Positions 10,042 through 20,417 of a DNA stretch of 64,000 bases are shown here, one piece after another (within the stretch, counting starts at the first letter, position 1; every line of letters starts with the position of its first letter). Below the pieces are notes generated by a model that saw nothing but the letters and a program-made list of their open reading frames with translations, was not told where the DNA came from and searched no databases. The stretch is taken from NCBI GenBank assembly GCA_977017575.1, contig CDRNVI010000094.1, positions 1 to 64,000 on the forward strand, written 5' to 3'. A program made the translations under genes and the position numbers. This stretch comes from Paramoeba atlantica (taxonomy: Eukaryota > Discosea).

Positions 10042-10626
10042 CTACTTCTTCCCCTTCTTCCCCCCGCCCCCGCCTCTCCTGTCCTCCCCCCTCCCCGCGC
10101 CCCCCTCCCCCAGGGGGCGGAACCCCCCCGGGGGGCTGCGCAGCCCACTCAGCGGGACGTACCGCATCTCGCTGCGCTGCTTGCGGTCGTTCCGGGCCGC
10201 GCGCTGGAGCTGCTTGAACAGGAGGTACCCGTACGGCAGCGAGGTCCCCATGTAGGTCTCCTCCGCGAGCGCCTTCCCGTACAGCGCGTTCTCGTTCCAC
10301 GGGACCTGCGTGCGGGTGTAGAACTCGTGGACGGTGTGCTGCGGGAGGGTGCGGGAGAGGACCGCGTCGGGGCGCCCCCCGCCGCCGCCGGAGGAGGGGG
10401 CGAACGCGTCCAGGGCGTAGCCGAGGAAGCGGCCGTGGGTGGGGTCGAGGTCGCGGTGGTCCTCGAGCTGCCAGCAGCCCGGGGGGGAGGGGTCGAGGTG
10501 CTCCCCCCAGAGACGGGCTTTGGTGAGGCGGAGGTCCCATCGGGGGCAGCCGGGGTAGGGCATGGCGCTGGCGGGGAGGTAGGTGATGCGGTGGGTGGCG
10601 TGGTGGAGGGAGGTGGGGAGGAGCAT
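10042..10626 (-). CDS. hypothetical protein, GC-rich
   Basis: A 194-residue frame starting MLLPTSLHHATHRITYLP (an alternative start is MPYPGCPRWDL). The central part is protein-like: WDLRLTKARLWGEHLDP, GYALDAF, then TVHEFYTRTQVPWNEN and LPYGYLLFKQLQRAARNDRKQR. It ends in a low-complexity Gly/Lys tail. There is no membrane segment. The base composition matches COX15 and RNR2, and the frame is uninterrupted in that GC-rich context, which supports a real host gene. I do not recognise the family. A small mitochondrial or ribosomal accessory protein would fit the size but is a guess. Confidence 0.6.
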   Translation of the reverse strand: MLLPTSLHHATHRITYLPASAMPYPGCPRWDLRLTKARLWGEHLDPSPPGCWQLEDHRDLDPTHGRFLGYALDAFAPSSGGGGGRPDAVLSRTLPQHTVHEFYTRTQVPWNENALYGKALAEETYMGTSLPYGYLLFKQLQRAARNDRKQRSEMRYVPLSGLRSPPGGFRPLGEGGAGRGEDRRGGGGGKKGKK

Positions 10627-11531
10627 GGAGGAACAGGTGGGGAGGAATAGGGAAAAGTAAAACGTTTCGAGTGTTGGAAGGATAAAAGGGGGTAAAAAAA
10701 GAAATTTTTATAGACGAATTCATCCTTTTTATGGACGTATGATCTGCCTCAACGACAACGCATCACGCCCCCTTAAGAACTACTGCACCCGTAGTACACC
10801 CCGAACTACTGTACCCCCCCCCCCTCGTAGTAACCTGTCACGCGTCACCCATCCAAGAGCTATGGGTTACGTTTCCACCCAGATTCTTTTCTTTGTCGAC
10901 TAGTTTTTTCTATTATCTTACTAATTTCCGCATTTAAGCCGGTGGTTGTGCGCACGAAATTAGAGAGCATAAGGAGTATTCCATCACTCACCTTCATCAT
11001 CGCCTTCATGTTCGGAAAGACATTTCTCCAGATGAATCAGATTCACACCCTGATTCCTTTCCCCATTACATCCACAATCTTCCAACAGCAATTATTAAGC
11101 TCAAGCGAAAGCATCCGTTGTCGCACTACTGTCGTCTTCGGTGAAGGCCACACCTCCTGCTCCACGAACAGGCTCAGGTATTAATTCGCTGCTCACAATC
11201 CCCAGTGCCAACACTCTATATTAAACGGGTGTATGCGGAAATAACTCAATAACATTTCAAGGACAGTAAGAACAAGAGCAAGTTTTCAAAGCTCACACAC
11301 ATCCGAACCCATCCACCGGTGTACCCATCCCTCCAAATTGGGCCACTCTTATCCAAGACACGCGCCAAGCCTTTTTCTGAGCCTCACACGCATCTTTTCG
11401 TCCTGAAAAAGGTGATCCGTCAAAGCACAAGGCTCCTTTTCACCGGCAAACACCTAACCACAGCACCTTTTACAAAACAAACCCTCCGTTTCTTTCACAC
11501 CCTACACCCTGTTCTCATCGTTACGTCTACG
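10627..11531. other. no supported gene
   Basis: Probably the 5' flank of the gene at 10042-10626 and the 3' flank of the one at 11532-12440. Short plus-strand frames (10942-11184, 11319-11897) look like chance. A C run lies at 10818-10831. Confidence 0.5.
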
Positions 11532-12440
11532 CTACACATCACGATCACACAATGCCTCCAATTGGATAATTATCTCATGCACTCTCGCGTCCGGGTCACT
11601 CCCCTCCTCCCCTCTATCCTTCCCCCTCTCCATCTCTACGCTGAGTTGCTCGGACAAGGCCGTGGCCTCCGGGTCCTGCTGTGCACAGAGCAGAATACTT
11701 TGAAGTGCGCGACCCGGGGACGTGGGAGAGGTGCTCCTCGAGGAGGACGCCTCATCACTACTCCCCTCCGTCCCCTCACTCGAGGAGGAGCTCGAAGAAA
11801 ACGTAACCCCCTGAGAGGACACCATAGACGCTGTGTTACCCCACACCGCGCTCTCCTCTTCCTCCAAAGTAGACGACGAAAACCTTACGTTTCGTGATGA
11901 AACCATCGATGTCGTAGGGCTACCCCCTACCGCGCCCCCCTCTTCCTCCAAACCGAGCTCTACCGCACGGGCGTCTTCCTTCCCCCTCCAGCTCGACACC
12001 GAAGACAACGTTTCAACGCCTTTCTCGATCTCTTCTTTTTCTTTTTCTCCTTCTCCCTCTACCCCCCTCTGCACAAACGCCTCCGTGTCGTACAGATCCG
12101 GGACCATAAAGAGTGCGGGATCTGACACCGCGAAGCGGTACTCACGCTGGGGGGCGTAGGGCGTCTCCTGCTCCCCCCCCTCCACCTCCTCCCACCGAAG
12201 GTACTCCCCTTGTGGGGCGTAGAGCGCACAAGGGGTCTGCGTTTCCCCACGACACTCTGCTTCTTCGGTACTACGGGCCACAGTGGAGGGAACGCACTGC
12301 GGCTCCCACACACGCTTTCGACCCGATCGCTTAGCCTTGAAGGTTTCCCCCTCGTTGTCTTTGTCATCGTGGGGTGGTGGGTTTGTTGAGGGAAGCAGAG
12401 AGGAGAACAGATGGTGGATGGTGTGGTCACCCAGTATCAT
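11532..12440 (-). CDS. hypothetical Ser/Glu-rich protein
   Basis: About 302 residues from MILGDHTIHHLF; a further in-frame ATG upstream at 12551 adds a hydrophobic stretch that is less convincing. The middle has a repeated motif (APQGEYLRWEE, APQREYRFAVSD) and a DLYDTEAFVQRG segment. The rest is Ser- and Glu-rich with a pair of similar blocks (TTSMVSSRNVRFSSS, TASMVSSQGVTFSSS), and the end is helical (ARVHEIIIQLEALCDRD). It is probably largely disordered. No known domain seen. Confidence 0.55.
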   Translation of the reverse strand: MILGDHTIHHLFSSLLPSTNPPPHDDKDNEGETFKAKRSGRKRVWEPQCVPSTVARSTEEAECRGETQTPCALYAPQGEYLRWEEVEGGEQETPYAPQREYRFAVSDPALFMVPDLYDTEAFVQRGVEGEGEKEKEEIEKGVETLSSVSSWRGKEDARAVELGLEEEGGAVGGSPTTSMVSSRNVRFSSSTLEEEESAVWGNTASMVSSQGVTFSSSSSSSEGTEGSSDEASSSRSTSPTSPGRALQSILLCAQQDPEATALSEQLSVEMERGKDRGEEGSDPDARVHEIIIQLEALCDRDV

Positions 12441-12778
12441 TGGTTTTTGAGGATTGTGTTGCTTTCGAAAAGGGTCTAGAAAAAGGATGAGGTTGAACGA
12501 GGAAAGTGAACACAGGAAGTATTTAATTGTAGATACAAAAAGTATGTCCATGATTACATGTATTCAGAAAAGTTAGCCTCCCAGCGAAGGAAAAGAATAT
12601 TTCGTGTGTTTGGCTTGCCTGTTTCACTGTCCCCCCATAGCCACTGGTGTAGTTTTGAGGGAAAAGGGACACCTTAAAGGGAGGAATCAAAAGATGGAAT
12701 TACAAATCTCCCTTAATAATATGTGCAAGATGGTCAGAAAGCGAACGTCACGACTACGCAAAAGGCTGTGCAATACAC

Positions 12779-12869
12779 AGTATATCCTTAGCAACTTACG
12801 TATATCCTTAGCTGTATATCCTTAGCAACTTGCGTATATCCTTAGCTGTATATCCTTAGCAACTTACGT
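12779..12869. repeat. tandem repeat at the 3' end of the UBX gene
   Basis: Five TATATCCTTAGC motifs, arranged as about two and a half 35-bp units. It ends at the stop codon of the UBX-domain gene and so probably lies in its 3' UTR. Confidence 0.9.
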
Positions 12870-14261
12870 ATTCATGTCTTTTTTCTCTACAATAAAAGTT
12901 AGAGCATGATGGGGACCACATATTTCACTCAAAACGTTTTCCTTCATTGTGAAATCATACGTTTCTCGCGGTGCCATAGAACGCAATCTCACCTCAGTCA
13001 GGTGCGTTATGTCCTCACTCATTGAGTATGCGTATTCCAAAATGTCGCTTATAGGTGTGCTAAAAGGTACAGATATCACACTGCGTTGTCCGGAACGAAA
13101 ACGCAACGCTACATTTATCCTTTTTTCGTCTTCGGGGGCTTGCACAGAAAATTTCTCGCTTAGTTCGGATAGACGTTTCGCCTTCTGTTTTTGCCTGGAA
13201 TCGGCCTCTCGCAGTTCCCTATTCAGGAGTTCAGCAGCTTTTTGTGTTTCCAATTCTTTTTGATCACGTTCGCGATCGGCTCGCAATGTGCTCAAATATT
13301 CTTCCTCCATATCTTCCCGCTCATATTGTCGATGCAGTGCAGCAGCTAACTCTTCGCTATGCTGGGGTGTAGTCGTGCGAGCACTTAATCGCCTGCGTGA
13401 TGAGATGCCTCCCTCTAACTCATTCAAGGTCGCGTTATCCCCAAAGTTCTCCGCACTAGGAAAGGAATGAGTCGAAGCGGATTGCTTTAATTGCTGCACA
13501 GTTCGTGATATTCGTAGTAAAGAATCATATGGATCGGCCGGACTAAATTCTTTAAAAAAGCATTCACAGTGTGTAGAGTCACCTTTGCCCGTTACTGCAA
13601 AGGCAAAAACACTAGGGGCGTGTAACATTTCTTCACGCGTATGTGCTTTTATGAGCGGGTATATCTTGGAATCTAAGGATGTAAGAGCAGAAAAGTCTCT
13701 TTTCCAATTTTCATCATGAACGTTGAGGATGCAAAGCACAGTGTTAGCTTTCAAAAATTGAAGCTCCGGTGATAGTGACCACGTAAGTGCAAAGTCTTGT
13801 GACTTCTTTTGAAGGTCGTTTAACACAACTAGTATTAATATGTCAAAGGATTGTAGAAATTGAAAACTGTTCTCTTCTCCAAAATTTATGTCGCGTGATT
13901 CCTGCAACAACGTTTCGCAAAGACAACTATCTTCCGGATTGTCAGCATCCGTTGAAACATGCACACTCTCATCTTGAACCGGAAGTCGTTCAGATTTACC
14001 GAGGTCCTGCGATCCGGCATCGGAGAGGGGGGGTGACTTAGAACCACGTAGTTCTAGCACTGGCTTATCATTTTTAATGGAAAAGAGCCATGCGGTCATG
14101 TCTTCTTCGTCTTGTATGTCTTGCGGCAAACCGAAAATATCCTGCAATTCCGGGTCTATACCGGTGGTCGCCCATAATGCACATTTTATGTCATAGAGGC
14201 AGACCGGTTCTTCCAATGAAAGTGTTTCTAAGCGGCCCTCGTACAGCACGTTAATTCTCAT
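12864..14261 (-). CDS. UAS-UBX domain protein (FAF1/UBXD8-like)
   Basis: 465 residues without a visible break. Residues 1-75 resemble a ubiquitin-like fold (MRINVLYEGRLETLSLEE). About 120-250 fits the thioredoxin-like UAS domain. About 290-360 is a charged helical stretch (EELAAALHRQYEREDMEEEY, STLRADRERDQKE) typical of the segment before UBX in this family. Residues 375-460 are the UBX domain (INVALRFRSGQRSVISVPF through HHALTFIVE). UBX proteins are adaptors that bring ubiquitylated clients to the Cdc48/p97 ATPase. No UBA domain or membrane hairpin is evident, so I cannot say whether it is the ER/lipid-droplet or the soluble type. The domain order is read from the sequence and the function from the family. 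Confidence 0.85.
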   Translation of the reverse strand: MRINVLYEGRLETLSLEEPVCLYDIKCALWATTGIDPELQDIFGLPQDIQDEEDMTAWLFSIKNDKPVLELRGSKSPPLSDAGSQDLGKSERLPVQDESVHVSTDADNPEDSCLCETLLQESRDINFGEENSFQFLQSFDILILVVLNDLQKKSQDFALTWSLSPELQFLKANTVLCILNVHDENWKRDFSALTSLDSKIYPLIKAHTREEMLHAPSVFAFAVTGKGDSTHCECFFKEFSPADPYDSLLRISRTVQQLKQSASTHSFPSAENFGDNATLNELEGGISSRRRLSARTTTPQHSEELAAALHRQYEREDMEEEYLSTLRADRERDQKELETQKAAELLNRELREADSRQKQKAKRLSELSEKFSVQAPEDEKRINVALRFRSGQRSVISVPFSTPISDILEYAYSMSEDITHLTEVRLRSMAPRETYDFTMKENVLSEICGPHHALTFIVEKKDMNT

Positions 14262-14880
14262 GATTCTCTTCTTGATTAAAGTTTATGAGTTTTCTATCTT
14301 TTCTATTCAATGATGTTACTGTTGCATGTTATTTTTTCACTCAATTTCTAAAATATTGATACAGAACATAGTATGTCGCGATAAATTTAGTAGATTATCA
14401 TCAGCATTCCCTGTTCTTCTTTTACCCTAAATGGATTGCCCGGGCTGCTCCGATTTTTCATGCACTGATAAGTGGTCCTATACTTTGCTTTGTATGGCAA
14501 CTGAAGACAGCATCATATTCCGGATAAAAAATCATGCGCTTATGTAGGACGCTGTTACTTGTTCGAAAGGTCATGAGCCACGGATATGTACTCTTAAGGA
14601 AGAGCATTGGCTATGCTCCGATAGAAAGTGCCGCGGTAAAACTTTTTTGGAACGTCTTCTGACGGCCGCACATGGGCGCACCACACACCAGGTTTTCAAA
14701 GTCTTATGCGGTATCACTTCTGTAGCCGGCTACGGACCTCAACGGATAACAGACTTGGGGCAACAGCGATCACTCGGCTGACAAACATCCCTTTGTATCG
14801 TGCTCTCGAACAATAAAATTCAAAAGAGTGAAAATCGAATTTTTTTCCAATTTTTTTCCAAAACATTTCAAAAAATTCCG

Positions 14881-15396
14881 TATTAAATGGGGGGTCAGGG
14901 GGGTCCGTATTAAAGGGGGGGTCACAGTATATTTCCGCACCCCGAGTTATATTGAAAAATGACCCCTTTTCCCATGAATCCCATGATATCCAACGATAGA
15001 CCTCGGCAGGTGCCTATCCTAGCCGGAATCGAGCTCATTCGCCGAAGCGCAACCGCTTACCGACTCCTCTCGAGACTTCATCTCATAGCCAATCCAGACG
15101 TCAGTCCTTACCGTTCCCCCGTGTGTGATCCTCACTCCCTACTCACCCGGTCCAGCAGTCGCTACCTCAACTTGGCCGGCACGACGGACGGTGCCCCCCT
15201 CTGGAAGAGCCTTAGGTCCCACCCGCGAGACCGCGTGTCCATTACCCGGAAACACTGCTTCAAGGTGGAGGTTTGGCTGACTCTGGGCGGAGTTCCATTT
15301 TTCTTTCGCGGACCAGTTGTTGGCAGCATGCACGATGCATAAATTTACTGTGACCTCCCCCTTTAATCTTCACCCCCATCCCTCCCCCCTTTAATA
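14881..15396. mobile_element. small TIR element (MITE)
   Basis: Left end TATTAAATGGGGGGTCAG... with a second inner copy TATTAAAGGGGGGGTCACAG at 14908. The right end holds the complement of both (CTGTGACCTCCCCCTTTAAT at 15347-15366 and CCCTCCCCCCTTTAATA at 15380-15396). The ends are imperfect over about 50 bp. A 127-codon interior frame (14959-15342) shows no transposase features. Confidence 0.65.
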
Positions 15397-15844
15397 TACA
15401 CAAAGAGCATAGAGAAGGTTCGTAAAGTGAGGCCTATGGGGTACATATTTTTTGTGAGTGAGTTTTTTACGCTGGGGGCGGGGGGACATATTATGCTACC
15501 GAAGTAGCAGCGCTGTTACCGTAGCAATGCTGCTGCTATGGAAGCACTAAAGTACAAGTCGCTCCATGAAAGCAATAAATTGCAAACACATTGCTACCAT
15601 GTGGTTGACGTCAAGCCTTCAGGTCTAAGCTTCTTCCACAGAAAGAGTATCTTTATCCCACGGAGACGATTGAAAAGAGATTCCACCCATTATCGCAATA
15701 TTTCGATTGCGACGGTGGCGTACGGCAGCAACATTGGTTACATTTGTTGTGTCGCTTTCAGGGCTTGATTCGACGCTTCGTGCGTCAAGAGCGCCGTCTG
15801 TACTGCTGGGTGCTGCTGTGCTTGGAGTTTCTGATACAGTGGTT

Positions 15845-16625
15845 TCAAGATACAGTGGTTTCAGTTGATCTTGCCCCCCCCCTCGGAATTTTGATTTTTT
15901 TGATCCGTTTTTGCTCATCTTTGCAGCATTGGAGAGATCTCGTTCCCCTAGCGAAGAGCTTTGCCGCCTTTTTTTCATAGAGACCCCCTGGTGCCCCCTG
16001 GTTTCAAAAAGCACTGTTTTTGCGGAGTTTTTCTGTGTACACAACCATTTTTTGCCACATTTTCCTGATTTTCTGTGTATTTTGCACTTGTAAGTACGAG
16101 TGATCGCGTTCTAAATTGATAATTTGAAAGCTCTATGTCTAGTACCCTCTCTATTGCCTAGTTCAATTTAGTCAACACCTCTACAATATGAAAATCAGAC
16201 CCTCATTCCCCAAGCAGGGGGGGTACGTCGAACAATGTAAAGACAAAAGAGAAGACAACCCCACAATGTGTGCATCACAATTGATTCAATCCCAAATAGA
16301 CTTCGAAGCGCGCTGCAAAACAATGGAAGCCATTCCGGATACTACAGTATAGGATACTACAGTAGTTCTTTTCCTTCAGAGTTAACTTTTAGACATAAAA
16401 TCCGCTTTTTGTCTATTTTTCATAGGTAAAAAAATGTCATTTGTTTTTATTTTGGTCAACTTTCGGGTCACCTAGGGGGCACCAGGGGGTCTCTATGAAA
16501 AAAGGCGGCAAAGCTCTTCGCTAGGGGAACGATATCTCTTCAATGCTGCAAAGATGAGCAAAAACGGATCAAAAAAATCAAAATTCCGAAGGGGGGGCAA
16601 GATCAACTGAAACCACTGTATCTTC
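15845..16625. repeat. long inverted repeat with about 150-bp arms
   Basis: The plus-strand block 15845-15998 (GATACAGTGGTTTCAGTTGA...) reappears inverted at 16475-16625 with a few differences, leaving a loop of about 475 bp. A third, more diverged part-copy in the first orientation follows at 16626-16730. The arm encodes on the minus strand a basic peptide (KKRRQSSSLGERDLSNAAK, then KMSKNGSKKSKFRGG), part of a 139-codon frame at 15625-16044 that I cannot assign. Confidence 0.85.
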
Positions 16626-16959
16626 CCCGCGCGGAAATTTGGTTTTTTTTATCCGTTTTGGCTCATTTTTGCAGCATTGGATAGATCTTGTTCTTCTGGT
16701 GAAGGGTTTTGCCGCTTTTTTTTGTAGAATTCACAAAATATTTCTGACATGACAGATACTCAAGTCCGCGTGCATCGACACCATTCTATTTCTATTCCAA
16801 TTGCACAGCCCGTTTGTCCAACTAGGAATATGGCCTCACCAGAGAAGGCTGGTGCGCCCCTTCCAAGATTATTCTGGTGTCTGTTGTGCTCAGTCCGATC
16901 GAGAAAAGTCATAGAGCCCGCGACTGATTGGCGTGCACTAAGAACACTGATGAACAATA

Positions 16960-17640
16960 CCCTAGTTGTCTAGTGTCTCGTTATCTTGACACCGGGTGGT
17001 TTACCACGAGAAAGACGGCTACCCTAGTTGTTTAGTGCCTTGGTGTATGTTGGCACAGGACAGGCTCTTTCCAAAAAGATTCTGGACACCCTAGGTCACT
17101 AAGTTATTTAGCGTCTCGTTTCGTTGGTGCTGCAATTTCAGACAGCGAAAGGGTACGCTCGCCCTAGTTCTTTAGCGTCTCGTTATGGTGACGCCGCGTG
17201 AGTTAGCTCGGGAGGCTGGGGTCGCTGAGCCTCGTCCCGCCCCCGTACCGGGCGGTGTTATTCTCATTCTGCATTGTCAGAGTGACAATGTTGTGTGGTG
17301 CCTCGTTATGTTGGCACCGGGTATTGTCACCCGCTGGATCATGTTCACCCTAGTTTATTAGCGTCTCGTTACTATCTCCCCCATTTAAGAGCACCTCGTT
17401 TTCCGTGAAAAGTAAACGGGGGGAGGTCTGAATCGGCGCATAAAAAAATTGGCGCCGCTTCGCGGAGCCGGAGTCTGCATCTCGACTCTATGTGCGCTTA
17501 AACGGGGGAGTCTGACCGGGTGCGCTTAAGGGGAGGGGGGACAGTATACGGACGCCGGATGAGTTAGCTCGGGAAGCTGGGATCGCTAAGTCCCATCATC
17601 CGACAAAAGTTGGATGCCTTGACTGATCCATACCATTGCT
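16960..17640. repeat. irregular repeat region
   Basis: At least five occurrences of CCCTAGTTNTTTAGYGTCTCGTTA, each followed by G/C-rich text such as GACACCG, at uneven spacing of 40-180 bp. A second motif, AGTTAGCTCGGGAGGCTGGG, occurs at 17201 and (one change) 17562, and again at about 20014 in another insertion. No coding frame is supported. Confidence 0.6.
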
Positions 17641-17760
17641 GATATGTTGGAGACGGAAGGGCGTTAGCACATTTATAATGCATATCAACTGCACGTTTAT
17701 AATGCATACTAAGCGGCACATTCAAATGCATATAGCATTTTTTTTTGAAAATGCCCCACA

Positions 17761-18514
17761 TACAGGGGTACGGGTCTAAAAAGGTGGGGGGGTCTAAAAT
17801 TCGTATAAGTTGTCCAATTTTGGAAAATAATAGCGCATTGGATAGCTCTCACAGAGTTGTATGTTTTAGGCGCATTAAAATCCTGTGATTTTATCGTACA
17901 TATTTTTTGATACCATATTTCGGTCTTTTCCCTCGCAGAAATTACATTTTTTACTAGAAAATGTCCCAAATGCGCGCTCGCTCGAGGACTTCCCGTGGAG
18001 CACTGAGCGATAGATCGTATTCTTCCCCCGCCCCCGTCAAAGAGAGTCACCGTATGCTTTTGGTGGCGGAATACGAGCGCACAGGATCGTACTCCGCTAC
18101 AGCGCAGCACTTTGGTGTTCATGAGAACACAATAAAACGTTGGGTTGAACGTTTTACCCTTACGGGTGACGTGTTAACGGCATCCCGAGAGCGTGTCTCG
18201 ACGGTGGTTACCCCTGCGTTCCTGGATGTGGTTCTCAAGCTTGTCGACGAGGGGTATCGCGACCTTTTACGGCGTAGAGAGCTGGAGCGAATTGTCTTTT
18301 GCAACCCAAATTACAGAACTTATTGACATCACTAAAGTATTGCAATATGTGTTTTTGACCCTTCCATGAAAGGGGGGTACCCCCCAAACCCCGGAAGCTA
18401 CCTATCCTAAAACATACAACTCTGTGAGAGCTATCCAATGCGCTATTGTTTTCCAAAATTGGACAACTTTTACGAATTTTAGACCCCCCCCACCTTTAGA
18501 TTCGCATCCCTGTA
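17761..18514 (+). mobile_element. Tc1/mariner-like element with about 108-bp TIRs
   Basis: Both ends begin TACAGGG and read inwards as inverted copies for about 108 bp (17761-17870 against 18408-18514) with few mismatches. TA at each edge fits a TA target duplication. The 754-bp element carries one short frame (17961-18326) for a helix-turn-helix protein and no catalytic domain. It looks like an internally deleted derivative. Confidence 0.85.
17961..18326 (+). CDS. HTH DNA-binding protein of the Tc1-like element
   Basis: 121 residues. Residues 28-75 contain a paired/homeodomain-like helix-turn-helix (LLVAEYERTGSYSATAQHFG, then VHENTIKRWVERF) followed by the linker ASRERVSTVVTPAFLDVVLK, as at the start of IS630/Tc1 transposases. 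The N-terminus is basic and Arg/Ser-rich. The DDE catalytic part is absent: the frame ends soon after, close to the right TIR. If expressed, it could bind the TIRs without cutting. That is inference. The frame is open from its ATG to the stop and in the same orientation as the element. Confidence 0.65.
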   Translation: MSQMRARSRTSRGALSDRSYSSPAPVKESHRMLLVAEYERTGSYSATAQHFGVHENTIKRWVERFTLTGDVLTASRERVSTVVTPAFLDVVLKLVDEGYRDLLRRRELERIVFCNPNYRTY

Positions 18515-19205
18515 TATTGTTATAATATTAAGAATTGCAGGAACTCTTTGAGGGATACATGTAATAATGCGAAATCATTTTTAAATACCGTATTCACATG
18601 GGAATAAACGATGGATAATCATGTGTAACTCATTAAAACCCTAGCCGTATTTTTCAAGGCAAACAAACGCACAGTGAATGAACTCCCACCACTCTCTGAC
18701 TCTCGCATTGGAAGATTTGTGGCTGAGAGTCAGGTTGGGGATACCATTGCAGTTCTATGGTCCTCGGACAAAGTGTCTCGTGGAGAAATGTGGAAGGGGG
18801 TCAAGATTGGTGACGAAAAAACCACTATGTTGGTAGACTATGGGAAATTCGGCGAGCTCACATTTCCTCCTACGAATGCGCGAGTGCATGGTGTAGAGAA
18901 GATCGCCACTGACCCTTACTCCGCGGCGATGGAACGGGTAGAAGGTCGAGAAACCGGAACCTTTGAACCGCTGGAATTATCTACCTACGCTACGTTCATT
19001 GAGGGGGCCCCGGAGAAAGACATCACTCTCGTGTGCTTATCGGTCCAGATCACAACACCCAATCACCAGTCTGAAAAGGATTCTGTTGCAAGGAAGTTTT
19101 CTCGGCGTAGAGTAACCACTATATCTCCGTGCGCTAAACGACATATTCGAGGCATCGTAAAACCCACCAAGATGCGAGAGAGAACCACCCCCAGTAGAGG
19201 CGAAG

Positions 19206-20075
19206 ACAAGATAGATAAGATAAGATATCCCGTTTGGCCAACTAGAGCTATGAGATCGTAGCAGGAATCTCCGTTACAGAGAAACCTTTACGTCCGTCTG
19301 AGTCTCTTTTTAAGTGGGGCTGAGTAACCTCTCCGTTTAAGAGTACGGGCGTTAGAATCTCACCACCAAGAACTCATCAAGGGACGTAGAGTGAGGACGC
19401 ACTCATTCACTAGCGATCCCAAAGGGGGCTACCAATGCCCTGAACAGGCCTACCGGGCGTTACTTAATTACGGTTTTTACCTAATTACGGGTAATCTATT
19501 TAAGATTAAAACTGACATTTTAATTTTCCAAGCAAAATAGTTTTATGCGCCCTGTGACTGGAATATCAGGAAGCAGAAAGCCGCCTGGCCGAGGAATAGA
19601 GCGACTGGCATTCTTCGTGCAATGTGAAATGCGCCACTATGTTGCTGCATAGTATCAGATAATTGCATTACGAGGGGCTTGGAAACATTGTAGCTTGGAT
19701 TCGGCTATGGGGAATGCAACGATGATGCGGATACCACTAGAAGAAAGCTACAACGCACTTTCGAATCTACTGGGTAAAAGATGCACGATATTGATGATTG
19801 ATTGTTATCGTTTCATTGATGTTGAAATTCGTTGCGGTCAATGCATAACCCATTTTCCCTATTTACGGAATTTCTTAATTACGGTTACTCCCTAATTACG
19901 GTTAACCGATTTAAGGTTAAAATCGACGAACTTTTAACCGTTAACGTAATTAAGAAATTCCGTAATTAAGTAACACCCGGTAGTTATTTAGCGTTTTCTT
20001 TTGCTAGCGCGGGCCTTAGCTCGGGAGGCTGGGATCGCAAAGTCCCATCATCCGATGTGAATCGGACGCCCCCGG
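19206..20075. mobile_element. insertion in Z1 with a 10-bp target duplication
   Basis: AGAGGCGAAG at 19196-19205 is repeated at 20076-20085, and the Z reading resumes after it as judged against Z3. Without the nested MITE at 19451-19982 the insert is about 340 bp. It starts with a GATA-rich run (possible tail of a minus-strand element) and ends with the TTAGCTCGGGAGGCTGGG motif shared with 17201 and 17562. This fits a SINE-like element inserted on the minus strand. Confidence 0.6.
19451..19982. mobile_element. TA-flanked MITE
   Basis: Ends TACCGGGCGTTACTTAATTA and the complement of TACCGGGTGTTACTTAATTA, with further TAATTACGG motifs just inside each end. It is 532 bp with TA at both edges. 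The small interior frame (19695-19895) has no recognisable domain. It is nested within the insertion at 19206-20075. Confidence 0.8.
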
Positions 20076-20417
20076 AGAGGCGAAGCTTCGCACCTTAGGG
20101 CACACGACAAGGACCCATGCGATAGAGGAGATTCTCCTGCAATGGAGCTCGATTCATGTTTGACGCAACCAACAGCAACCCAAACGCAGACAGCGTCCGC
20201 TGGAGCCGCCATTCATGAACAAACTCCCCCTTATTTCCCACTGTCGCATCAACAAGGAACGTACCCAGCTAACAGGTGTGAAGAAGACGCTGCCTCAGCA
20301 GAAGTGAGTCACAAACAAAGGGAATATGGTTCCGCCGGCTCACAAGACACGCCCTTACCCTGCACTAGGGTCGACGCTCGAGAGTGCCCAGCCCAGGGAT
20401 GCTCATGGTGGAGTTTT

